Shown: in pieces, positions 1 to 7,062 of the stretch
Layout of the letters: every line of letters starts with the position of its first letter
Numbering within the stretch: the stretch's first letter is position 1
Assembly: GCA_955651735.1 (NCBI GenBank)
Contig: CATPAM010000565.1
Coordinates: forward strand, 1 to 13,257
Source of the DNA: Candidatus Acidiferrales bacterium
GTDB taxonomy: Bacteria; Acidobacteriota; Terriglobia; Acidiferrales; UBA7541
Direction: 5' to 3'
Length of the DNA stretch: 13,257 nt
Notes under the pieces: model-generated
What the model was told of the DNA's origin: nothing
The model's database searches: none
The model's input: the letters and a program-made list of their open reading frames with translations, nothing else
Position numbers and translations under genes: made by a program

Positions 1-267
1 CGGATGACGAAGAGCAACTTTCGATACGCGGAAAGAATCTTGGTCTATACAACGGTCGAGACCGACACGCAAGGCTTAGTAGCGCGAACCAAATACAGGC
101 AGCAGGGTCAGTTTCTAGTGTTTCTATACTTCAATGACGCGGCGGTAGAAGCTTGCAAGGAAATTGGCATTCCCCTTCGGGTACTGGATTGCATCGACGA
201 ATCCAAGCTTCCGTCCCGACGAGCTACGGTCCTGGAGCGCCCCTATTTGGCTCCCGCGTCGAAGTAG
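1..267 (+). CDS. Short hypothetical ORF at the left edge, possibly a 3' gene fragment
   Basis: An open frame starts with ATG at 4 and ends with TAG at 265-267 (87 residues). The frame is also open through the first three bases, so this may be the 3' end of a longer gene cut by the window edge. The product looks soluble, with alternating hydrophobic stretches such as ILVYTTVE and GQFLVFLYF followed by EIGIPLRVLDC, which would suit a small alpha/beta fold. I see no signal peptide, membrane segment, cofactor motif or family signature. No Shine-Dalgarno sequence can be judged because only three bases precede the ATG. It is read in the same direction as the downstream cytochrome gene, 172 bp away. 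I do not recognise it, and it may be a decayed fragment or a chance ORF. Confidence 0.3.
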   Translation, partial: RMTKSNFRYAERILVYTTVETDTQGLVARTKYRQQGQFLVFLYFNDAAVEACKEIGIPLRVLDCIDESKLPSRRATVLERPYLAPASK

Positions 268-439
268 CGGGCTTCCTGAACAAGAGTTTGAAAGCGGAAA
301 TCAAATAGCTCTTGAGCTCAGGGTGGGCTTTGAGATTTCGAAGAGTTAGCATTTGCGCAACCTCCTTCTTGCGGTAACGCGTGCAAGGTGATATTCACTG
401 CTAAGTCCAACTCCCAATCCGCTCCAAGAGGGAGAACCC

Positions 440-1741
440 ATGAGGCTCTTTATCGCAGCGGCTACTGTAAGTTTTGTTCTCGTTTCCGTCGCCACGCAGA
501 TTGCGGACGCGCCTACGGGATTTGACAACAAAACCAACGGCATGGTCGATGATGCGACGCATCAGGCCGACCAAACGAAATTTGAAGAAGTCGAGCAACT
601 CAGCGACGGTCTAGGACCGCTCTACAACGCGCAATCCTGCCGCGAATGCCACCAGAATCCGGTGTCTGGCGCGGCGTCCCAGGTCTCGGAATTGCGCGTC
701 GGGCATCAGGGACCGGACGGACGGTTCCGCACTCCCGATATCCCGATCGCGCACGGAGCCGAAGTGATCAGCGGGCGTTCTCTTGTGAACGACCGCGCCA
801 TTTGCCCCAACGCGGCTTTTCCGGACAAGGAAATCCAGGAGCGCGTTCCTGAAACCGAGACGATCCGGACTTTTCGAGTCTCTCTGAACCTATTGGGCGA
901 TGGCTTCGTGGAGGCCATAGCCGATCAAACCCTTATCGAACTTTCCAAGGAGCAGTGCAAATCGTCACACAGGAAAATCTGCGGCCAAGTTCTCTATGTC
1001 CCCATCGTGGAAGCGCCCGGACAGATGGGCGTAGGCCGCTTCGGCTGGAAAGACCAGCACGCCAGCCTGCTGTCGTTTTCCGGCGACGCGTACCTCAACG
1101 AGATGGGGATCACCAATCGCCTGCAACCTGATGAGGTCACCAATCTCTGCAACGCGGTTTCGGAGCCGAATGACACGACCGGTGCCGACGGCCTCGCCGA
1201 CATCGATCATTTCGCACGTTTCATTCGCGCGACGAAAGCGCCGGCGCGCGATGCGCAGCTGGCCAATGGCGCGGCTGCAAAGAAGGGCCTCAGTCTTTTC
1301 GACAAAATCGGCTGTGTGACATGCCACGTCGCAACACTGACCACCGCCCCGGCGGGAACGAAAATCAACGGCGGCACGTTCACGATTCCGCCGGCCCTCG
1401 GTTCCATCACCTTGCATCCCTATGGAGATTTCCTGATGCACGACGTGGGCACGGGCGACGGAATCCTGCAAGCCACGCGAGAGCACTACGGGCATAAGGT
1501 CTTCCAGCTGATGTCCGACTATCTCTCGAAGCAGGACTTCGAGAGCAGCCGGAACAAGATCCGCACGGCTCCTTTGTGGGGAGTCCGCTTGAGGCCGCGA
1601 TTGATGCATGACGGCGCTTCGCTAACTTTTCTGGAGGCCATCACGCGGCACCGGGGCGAGGCCAGCCACATCACACAGCAATTTGAAAAACTGAAAAGGG
1701 CGGACCAGGAAGCGATCATCGAGTTCCTGAAGTCCCTGTGA
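440..1741 (+). CDS. Exported di-haem oxidoreductase, DUF1111/DHOR family
   Basis: Encodes 433 residues with an N-terminal hydrophobic stretch (about 5-20) ending in an ADA-type cleavage site near 22-24, so it is expected in the periplasm. There are two c-type haem motifs, CRECH at 67-71 and CVTCH at 292-296. Family-typical blocks include LLGDGFVEAI (151-160), a GRFGWK..HASL stretch with GDAYLNEMGITN (199-226), and a C-terminal HDG (390-392) followed by an AI..HRGEA segment. This pattern matches DUF1111 proteins (di-haem oxidoreductase, putative peroxidase), which resemble MauG/cytochrome c peroxidases; most members have no known substrate. The ATG follows a GAGGGAGA ribosome-binding sequence about 6 nt upstream. 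A weak -35/-10 pair (TTGCGG 369-374, TATTCA 392-397, 17 bp spacer) is possible. The gene converges on rhaT with a 46 bp gap, and I see no functional link to rhamnose use. Confidence 0.9.
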   Translation: MRLFIAAATVSFVLVSVATQIADAPTGFDNKTNGMVDDATHQADQTKFEEVEQLSDGLGPLYNAQSCRECHQNPVSGAASQVSELRVGHQGPDGRFRTPDIPIAHGAEVISGRSLVNDRAICPNAAFPDKEIQERVPETETIRTFRVSLNLLGDGFVEAIADQTLIELSKEQCKSSHRKICGQVLYVPIVEAPGQMGVGRFGWKDQHASLLSFSGDAYLNEMGITNRLQPDEVTNLCNAVSEPNDTTGADGLADIDHFARFIRATKAPARDAQLANGAAAKKGLSLFDKIGCVTCHVATLTTAPAGTKINGGTFTIPPALGSITLHPYGDFLMHDVGTGDGILQATREHYGHKVFQLMSDYLSKQDFESSRNKIRTAPLWGVRLRPRLMHDGASLTFLEAITRHRGEASHITQQFEKLKRADQEAIIEFLKSL

Positions 1742-1787
1742 ACCAGGCCGGCGTTGCAACAACAGCCTAGCAGCGAGGACCGGCAGT

Positions 1788-2966
1788 TTAATGCGGAGAC
1801 GCGGCACCTAGATAATTTGCGTATCCCACGATGACCGTGGAGCCCACGAGGACGAGGAGACTGAAGGCCACCAGCCGCTTGGTCTTGAGGCCTGCACCTT
1901 TCCATTCGTTCAGACCAATCCCCCACAAGGTGCTGAAAATAATGATGCTGGCCATGTGCAGGGTCCAGCTTGAGAATTTGAATCGCCCCATTTGCGTTTC
2001 GCCCATGGTGTAAAAGAAAAACTGGAAATACCAGGTGGTTCCCGCCAATGCGGAGAAAAGATAATTCGCAAGCATTGGCGCGCGGAGGGTATCCGCGCCA
2101 GTGTTGACCAGAACGGCGGTGGCAGCCATCTCCTCGCCGGGGGCGTCCGTCCCTGTTTCGAGGATGTGCTCCTCGCTTCTGGCCGGCACATGGCCTCGAA
2201 TCTCGGATTGAAAATATTGATAAGCGGTTCGATTCCGCTTGTTCAAGATCAAGCACCAGATAAAGTTTGTGGTGAATCCACCGGCCAGAAGAACAACAAG
2301 AACGGGAAGGCCCTGCCATAACGTGGACGTGCGGTGCTGGAGCGTGATGGTTTTGATCGGATCACCTGCCGCGAGCCCGTACGCAAAGCAAGCACTCATG
2401 ACGCCGGAGAAAGTCCCCACAAGCAGGCCTTTCTTCAGATCGAACTCTTTGATCGACGCGCGCTTCTGTTCGTCGGACATTTCCCGCTCTTTGGAAACAC
2501 CGGCGGCTCCGGCGAAGGCAATGCCTACGAGACAGACAACAACGCCAACCAAAATCACGAGTCCGGAGCGGGTGCCGAGCACTTGCCGAGCGAATTCACC
2601 GCGGAAGATCGGCGGCATTAGCGTGCCAAAGGCTGCCGTGTATCCCAGCGCAACGGCCATGCCGAGGGACATGCCAAGATAACGCATGGTTAGTCCGAAC
2701 GTCAGGCCGCCGAGTCCCCAGAGGACTCCGAAAATATAGGTCCAAAGAATGCTCGGCAGCGGGGCTTCGCGCAGCACGGCGAAGAGATCGCTAGTCATGG
2801 TCAGCGCGAGGAGCCAAGGAGCAATAATCCAACTGAAGAATCCGCCGACGAGCCAATAGGTTTCCCAGGCCCAGTGCTTCACACCGCGGTACGGGACGTA
2901 GAAGCTGCCGGAAGCCAAGCCTCCCAGCCAGTGAAAGAAAACGCCCAATGCGGGATTTGGGATCAC
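1788..2966 (-). CDS. rhaT: L-rhamnose/H+ symporter RhaT
   Basis: A 392-residue polytopic membrane protein that imports L-rhamnose with protons across the inner membrane. It matches E. coli RhaT in several blocks: YVPYRGVKHWAWE near 23-35, SWIIAPWLLA at 45-54, GLTMRYLGMSLGMAVALGYT at 91-110, GTLMPPI at 114-120, EFDLKKGLL at 174-182, WYFQFFFYTMG at 312-322 and a C-terminal NEWKGAG near 353-359. About ten hydrophobic segments are visible. It is roughly 48 residues longer than the 344-residue E. coli protein. Much of the extra length is a charged loop around 245-297. The start is GTG, supported by GAGGA four nt upstream; an in-frame TGA (the rhaM stop) lies 21 nt before it, so no earlier start is possible. 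It is the last gene of the rha operon, 18 bp after rhaM. Confidence 0.95.
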   Translation of the reverse strand: MIPNPALGVFFHWLGGLASGSFYVPYRGVKHWAWETYWLVGGFFSWIIAPWLLALTMTSDLFAVLREAPLPSILWTYIFGVLWGLGGLTFGLTMRYLGMSLGMAVALGYTAAFGTLMPPIFRGEFARQVLGTRSGLVILVGVVVCLVGIAFAGAAGVSKEREMSDEQKRASIKEFDLKKGLLVGTFSGVMSACFAYGLAAGDPIKTITLQHRTSTLWQGLPVLVVLLAGGFTTNFIWCLILNKRNRTAYQYFQSEIRGHVPARSEEHILETGTDAPGEEMAATAVLVNTGADTLRAPMLANYLFSALAGTTWYFQFFFYTMGETQMGRFKFSSWTLHMASIIIFSTLWGIGLNEWKGAGLKTKRLVAFSLLVLVGSTVIVGYANYLGAASPH

Positions 2967-2984
2967 ATTGTCCTCAAGTTTGAA

Positions 2985-3302
2985 TCAGACGTGAAAGATT
3001 TCCTCTAGCGGAGTCATGGCGCGGTCGGGCAAGGCGCCGTCCGCCTGAGCAAAAAAGTCGGCCATCTCGTGTTGCCAGCGTTCATTGACCTCTCGCTTGG
3101 CCATACCAGCGCGGGCGCTTTCGAAGTTTTCGGTCTCGAGATATCCGACGAGAAGTCCGTCCGGGCGCAGGAACAGCGAGTAATTGATCCACCCCGTCTC
3201 GCGGAGCGCGTTCAGCATGTCCGGCCAAACCGAGCGGTGACGCTCTTTGTACTCTTGAAGTCTTTCGGGCTTCACCTGCAACACGAAGCAGATCCGTTGC
3301 AT
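2985..3302 (-). CDS. rhaM: L-rhamnose mutarotase RhaM
   Basis: A 105-residue cytoplasmic enzyme that interconverts alpha- and beta-L-rhamnopyranose, giving the isomerase its preferred anomer. From the ATG at 3302 it aligns without gaps to the N-terminal half of E. coli RhaM (104 residues). The EYxxRH.xxWP block puts Tyr18 and the catalytic His22 at the E. coli positions, and NY at 40-41 supplies Tyr41. Trp76 lies where E. coli has its substrate-binding WW pair, here W-Q. The ORF can be extended upstream to a GTG at 3335 or an ATG at 3317. I chose 3302 because of the family length and the GGAGAAGGA sequence just before it. It sits 63 bp after rhaEW and 18 bp before rhaT. Confidence 0.93.
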   Translation of the reverse strand: MQRICFVLQVKPERLQEYKERHRSVWPDMLNALRETGWINYSLFLRPDGLLVGYLETENFESARAGMAKREVNERWQHEMADFFAQADGALPDRAMTPLEEIFHV

Positions 3303-3306
3303 AAAT

Positions 3307-3315
3307 TCCTTCTCC
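3307..3315 (-). promoter_or_regulatory. Ribosome-binding site that decides the rhaM start
   Basis: Read on the minus strand this is GGAGAAGGA, ending 4 nt before the ATG at 3302. The two alternative upstream starts (GTG 3335, ATG 3317) have no comparable sequence. The site supports the 105-residue form, which also matches the length of characterised RhaM. Confidence 0.6.
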
Positions 3316-3365
3316 ATCAGGCGCCGAGATTCCACAGCACGTTGCTAACTTTCTTCGCGCTTTGG

Positions 3366-5582
3366 CTATCTTAGAAAGGCATCGGGCAACCCGCCGTCCA
3401 CGGGGATAACGTGGCCAGTCGTCCGTCCGCTCTGGTCGCTCGCTAACCAGACGATGACGGCCGCGCAGGCTTCCGGCGTTATGGGGCGCTTGATCAGCGT
3501 TCGTTGCGCGTAAAAATCGGCGAGTTTGTCTCTGAGCTGGTCCGTTGATTCGGATTCGGAGAAAGCGATGCCGTATTTTTGAAGGGATTGCATGACGCGA
3601 TCGCGGGGAAACATAGTGGAGCCGGCCACAACCGTCGCCGGGGCAATCCCGTTCACACGCACGGCCGGTCCGAGTTTGATGGCTAGTTCGCGAATCAGAT
3701 GATTGAGGGCGGCCTTGCTGGTGTCGTAGGCTTCGCTGCCTTTCTTAGGAACGACAGCATTCGCGGAGGTGGTGAGAACCAGGGAGGCAGGAAGATTCTG
3801 ATCGCGAAAGACTGGCTCCGTGGCGCGTGCGAGCAGATAGTTGCCGCTGACGTTGACGAGAAAGGTTTTGGCCCACTGGGTTTCGGAAAGTTCGCCGTCA
3901 GAACCCGGCACGGGATAGATGGCGGCGGTGTTCACCACTAGGTCGATTCCGCCAAATTCCAGAATTGTGTGGCGGACGGCTTTTGCTAACGACTCGCTGG
4001 AGCTCAAGTCCACAACCGTGGAGGTCACGAATTCATCGGACGAAAGCGAGCCCGCTTCGTCAGCTACTTTTTCTGCACCGGCCTGGTCGAAATCAGCGAC
4101 GACCAGGTGAGCGCCTTTGCGCGCGAGGAGAAGAGCCACTTCGCGCCCGATGCCGCTAGCACCACCCACGATCAAACCGATTTTCCGGCTGAATTCGGCC
4201 TCGGGGGGCATGCGCTGCAGCTTGGCTTCCTCAAGCGCCCAATATTCGATTCGAAAGGCTTCTGATCGCGGAAGAGCGACGTAGTTGTGGAAGTGGGTGA
4301 ACTGCTTGGACTGCTCGGGACGGCGCGCCTGAGGCAGAGGATGTGTGACCTCTCCATCCTCCAAAGCATTTGCGCCAGCCATGACGTGGATGGCGTTGAT
4401 GAAGAATTCGGTGGTAATTCGAGCTTCTTTTTTATTCTTGCCAAAGCCGAAAAGGCCAAGACCGGGAACGACGACCACGGACGGATTGGAATCGCGTAGC
4501 TTGGGCGAATCGCTTGTGGCCCAATCGTCGTAATATTTCTTGTACGCAGCTCGATATTCGGCGACTTGCGATTCGATGCTGCCCTTGAGCGCGGTGGCGT
4601 TATGTTTCGCGGGGTCCCAGGAGAGAAATAGAGGGCAGACCCGGGTGCGCAGAAAATGGTCGGGGCAACTGGTGCCGAGGGCGCTCAGTTCTTGCGACCA
4701 TTTCGAGCCGGCGAAGGCAAGGGCGTCTTCGTGGTCGGTGTAGTGGGCGACGACGCTGCGGTTCGAAGACAGCGCTCCGCGCAACGCCGGCAAGATCTGA
4801 GCTGCTACTTCCCTGCGATCCTGAATTGCAGAATGACTGAGACCGCCGAAGAGTGTGTGCTTCTTGCGCTGGTGCGTCAGAATGAACTCGCCCATCTGGT
4901 CGATGGTGTAAATGCTGCTGAGATAGCAATCGCGCTGCGTGGCGCCCCAGGTGAACAGCCCGTGCCCGCCGAGCAGAATGCCATCGATGCCGGGATTGTC
5001 CTTCACGGCCTTTTCGATGAGCAATGCCAACTCAAATCCAGGTCGCTGCCAGGGCACCCAGACGATCTTGCGGTCAAACTCTTTGTTGAACTCGGCCAGC
5101 TTTCGCTCACCGTTCGCGCTTGCGGCTAGCGCGATGGCCCAGTCCGGATGCAGGTGATCGACGTGAGGAAACGGAAGAAACGCGTGAAGCGGAGTGTCAA
5201 TCGATGCCGCGACGCGATTTTCTCCGAAAGCTGAAAGAGGATAGTAGCGAACCATTTTGTCTTCATGCTCTTCCCCGCGATAGAGCCCCTTGAGCTGTTC
5301 CAGCCGATCGAGGTAAAGCAACGCGAAGCCCGCTTCGCTGATGGAGCCCAGATCGCCTCCGCTGCCTTTCACGGCCAATACGCGCGCGGGTTCACCTGTG
5401 AATGGATCGGCGAGCGCCAGCTTCGAACTGGTATTGCCGCCGCCGAAATTGGTGATGCGCAAGTCCGCTCCCAATAAGTTCGAGCGGTAGCGTAAGAGAG
5501 CCAATTGGTCGCCGGCGATCTTCTCGGCCGGTTCGAGATTCCAGAGGTCCTGGAGATGAACGGTTTTTTTGATTTTAGGCAT
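3366..5582 (-). CDS. rhaEW: Bifunctional rhamnulose-1-phosphate aldolase / L-lactaldehyde dehydrogenase (RhaEW type)
   Basis: A 738-residue two-domain protein. Residues about 15-430 form a class II aldolase domain: GGGNTSSK at 47-54, KGSGGD at 72-77, and the metal-binding HLH at 143-145 and GGHG with His207. Residues about 465-738 form a short-chain dehydrogenase: the nucleotide-binding GGASGIG at 473-479, NTAA at 551-554 in place of NNAG, and catalytic Ser606, Tyr619 and Lys623. RhaEW enzymes described from Chloroflexi, Bacilli and Alphaproteobacteria cleave L-rhamnulose-1-phosphate to DHAP and L-lactaldehyde and oxidise the aldehyde; I infer the same here. The frame is open to an ATG at 5618. 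I prefer the ATG at 5582 because GAGG lies 6 nt upstream and it overlaps the rhaB stop by the same 8 bases seen at the rhaI/rhaB junction. General annotation may call it a bifunctional aldolase/short-chain dehydrogenase. Confidence 0.93.
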   Translation of the reverse strand: MPKIKKTVHLQDLWNLEPAEKIAGDQLALLRYRSNLLGADLRITNFGGGNTSSKLALADPFTGEPARVLAVKGSGGDLGSISEAGFALLYLDRLEQLKGLYRGEEHEDKMVRYYPLSAFGENRVAASIDTPLHAFLPFPHVDHLHPDWAIALAASANGERKLAEFNKEFDRKIVWVPWQRPGFELALLIEKAVKDNPGIDGILLGGHGLFTWGATQRDCYLSSIYTIDQMGEFILTHQRKKHTLFGGLSHSAIQDRREVAAQILPALRGALSSNRSVVAHYTDHEDALAFAGSKWSQELSALGTSCPDHFLRTRVCPLFLSWDPAKHNATALKGSIESQVAEYRAAYKKYYDDWATSDSPKLRDSNPSVVVVPGLGLFGFGKNKKEARITTEFFINAIHVMAGANALEDGEVTHPLPQARRPEQSKQFTHFHNYVALPRSEAFRIEYWALEEAKLQRMPPEAEFSRKIGLIVGGASGIGREVALLLARKGAHLVVADFDQAGAEKVADEAGSLSSDEFVTSTVVDLSSSESLAKAVRHTILEFGGIDLVVNTAAIYPVPGSDGELSETQWAKTFLVNVSGNYLLARATEPVFRDQNLPASLVLTTSANAVVPKKGSEAYDTSKAALNHLIRELAIKLGPAVRVNGIAPATVVAGSTMFPRDRVMQSLQKYGIAFSESESTDQLRDKLADFYAQRTLIKRPITPEACAAVIVWLASDQSGRTTGHVIPVDGGLPDAFLR

Positions 5583-7062
5583 ACACAGCCTCGCAGTATT
5601 GTTCGAAGCGTTCGGCATGCCGATCCCATGTTCCGGTATCGAGCGGTTCGAAGACCTCGACAGGATACGATCGATCTATAAGGCTGCGGATTTCCTTCAG
5701 GGATGTTGCGCCGCCGGTCGCCAGGATTTGGATTGCGACGTTTCCAAGGGCGGTTGCTTCGGCCGGGCCAGCCAGTACTTTTCTTCCGGTAGCATCCGCG
5801 GTCATTTGATTGAGCAAGCGATTTTTCGATCCTCCGCCAATCACGTGAATTCGGTCGATGCGCTTTCCGATTAGCTGTTCGAGATTGTGGAGGACCAGGC
5901 GATATTTGAAAGCCAGGCTCTCCAGGATTGTACGGACATAGCCTCCCGGGCTTTTCGGCGAGGGCTGATGAGTTCTCGTACAGAATTGATCGATCGCGGC
6001 TGGCATGTCGACTGGTCGCAAGAAAGACGCATGGTCTGGATCCACGAGACAGCGGAAGGAATCTTCACGCGCGGCAAGCTCCATCAGTTCGGAGTGGTCG
6101 CAGGATTGTCCCTGGGCGGCCCAGGACTGACGGCAGCACTGCAGCATCCAAAGCCCCATTACGTTCTTGAGCAGCCGCGTGGTTCCGTTGACGCCACCTT
6201 CGTTGGTGAAGTTGAGGCGCAGGGCTTCCGGGGAGATGACGGGAGCGTCCAATTCTGTTCCCAGCAATGACCAAGTCCCCGAACTGAGAAATGCGGTTCC
6301 GTCGCGCGCAGAAATCGCGGCAACGGCAGAGCCGGTGTCGTGGGTCGCAGGAGCGATAACCGGAGTTGCTGACAGAGAAGAATTCCGGGAAATGCTCGGC
6401 AGCAGGGTTCCGACTTGCGTGCCTGGTTCGACAATTCCCGTCAGCAAGTGTCTGGGCAGTTCGAGGCGGTTTATCAATTCGGTGGCCCAGGTGCGGGTCG
6501 CCGGACTTACGAGCTGAGTTGTCGTTGCGTTTGTGAACTCACAGACGGCGTTTCCGGTCAGCCAGTAGTGGAATAAATCCGGAATGGTGACGAGCCGCTC
6601 GGCGGCCTTCAGCAGTGCGGGAGTGTCTCGCATGGCCGCATAGAGCTGGTAGAGGGTGTTGATGGGCATAAATTGAATGCCGGTCGCTGAGTAGATCTCT
6701 TCTCTTGCGACTTTGCGAAACACCTCTTGCATCACGCCGTTTGTGCGTGCGTCGCGATAGTGATAGGGATTCTGAAGAAGTTCGCCACGCTCGCCGAGGA
6801 GGGCGTAATCCACGCCCCAAGCGTCAACACCGATTCCCGCCAATTCCGTTTCTTCCAGGCCGTGGAGAGCCTTTCGAACTTCCCACCAGAGCCGGATAAC
6901 GTCCCAGTGCAAGTTTCCGCCATATTCCACTGGCTCGTTCTTGAACCGATGAATTTCTTCCGTGGTCAGCACTCCGGAATGAAGGCGGGCAAGAATGGCT
7001 CTGCCACTTTCCGCGCCAAGATCGAGAGCCAAATAAGATTTTGTGGAGCTGCTGCTAGGCAT
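5575..7062 (-). CDS. rhaB: L-rhamnulokinase RhaB
   Basis: A 495-residue FGGY-family sugar kinase that phosphorylates L-rhamnulose to L-rhamnulose-1-phosphate with ATP; E. coli RhaB has 489 residues. Visible motifs are the N-terminal phosphate-binding LDLGAESGR (13-21), IGVDAWGVDYALL (77-89), ATHDTGSAVAA (239-249) with the likely catalytic base Asp242 preceded by His241, SSGTWSLLG (260-268), and a C-terminal GGGSKN..LNQMTADATGR block for nucleotide binding. The ATG overlaps the rhaI stop by 8 bases (ATGCCTAG). No good Shine-Dalgarno sequence is visible ahead of it, which suggests translational coupling to rhaI. Its own stop overlaps the preferred rhaEW start by 8 bases (ATGCCTAA). There is no sign of truncation. 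Confidence 0.95.
   Translation of the reverse strand: MPSSSSTKSYLALDLGAESGRAILARLHSGVLTTEEIHRFKNEPVEYGGNLHWDVIRLWWEVRKALHGLEETELAGIGVDAWGVDYALLGERGELLQNPYHYRDARTNGVMQEVFRKVAREEIYSATGIQFMPINTLYQLYAAMRDTPALLKAAERLVTIPDLFHYWLTGNAVCEFTNATTTQLVSPATRTWATELINRLELPRHLLTGIVEPGTQVGTLLPSISRNSSLSATPVIAPATHDTGSAVAAISARDGTAFLSSGTWSLLGTELDAPVISPEALRLNFTNEGGVNGTTRLLKNVMGLWMLQCCRQSWAAQGQSCDHSELMELAAREDSFRCLVDPDHASFLRPVDMPAAIDQFCTRTHQPSPKSPGGYVRTILESLAFKYRLVLHNLEQLIGKRIDRIHVIGGGSKNRLLNQMTADATGRKVLAGPAEATALGNVAIQILATGGATSLKEIRSLIDRSYPVEVFEPLDTGTWDRHAERFEQYCEAVYA
5589..5592 (-). promoter_or_regulatory. Ribosome-binding site supporting the rhaEW start at 5582
   Basis: Minus-strand GAGG followed by CTGTGT and then ATG. 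The same GAGGCTG core, at the same 6 nt spacing, precedes the preferred rhaI start at 8245. The site lies inside the last codons of rhaB. Confidence 0.5.

Noticed and set aside
281..314. Inverted pair CAAGAG/CTCTTG upstream of the cytochrome gene
   Set aside because: Six-base arms with a 22 nt loop and no T-run; expected by chance.
353..360. Palindrome TTGCGCAA upstream of the cytochrome gene
   Set aside because: A perfect 8 bp palindrome is common by chance and no second copy or promoter alignment supports it.
965..1609. A 214-residue minus-strand frame
   Set aside because: Antisense to the di-haem oxidoreductase, whose haem motifs and family blocks are clear. The antisense product is Arg-rich and unrecognisable.
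1742..1787. GCCGG (1747-1751) and CCGGC (1780-1784) as a bidirectional terminator between the cytochrome gene and rhaT
   Set aside because: Only five pairs, a loop of about 28 nt, and no T-run on either side.
1519..2319. A 266-residue minus-strand frame
   Set aside because: It overlaps rhaT in another frame and runs antisense into the cytochrome gene; both of those have strong family matches.
5583..5618. Upstream ATG adding 12 residues to RhaEW
   Set aside because: It would enlarge the overlap with rhaB to 44 bp; the downstream ATG has GAGG at good spacing and reproduces the 8-base overlap of the previous junction. It is not excluded.
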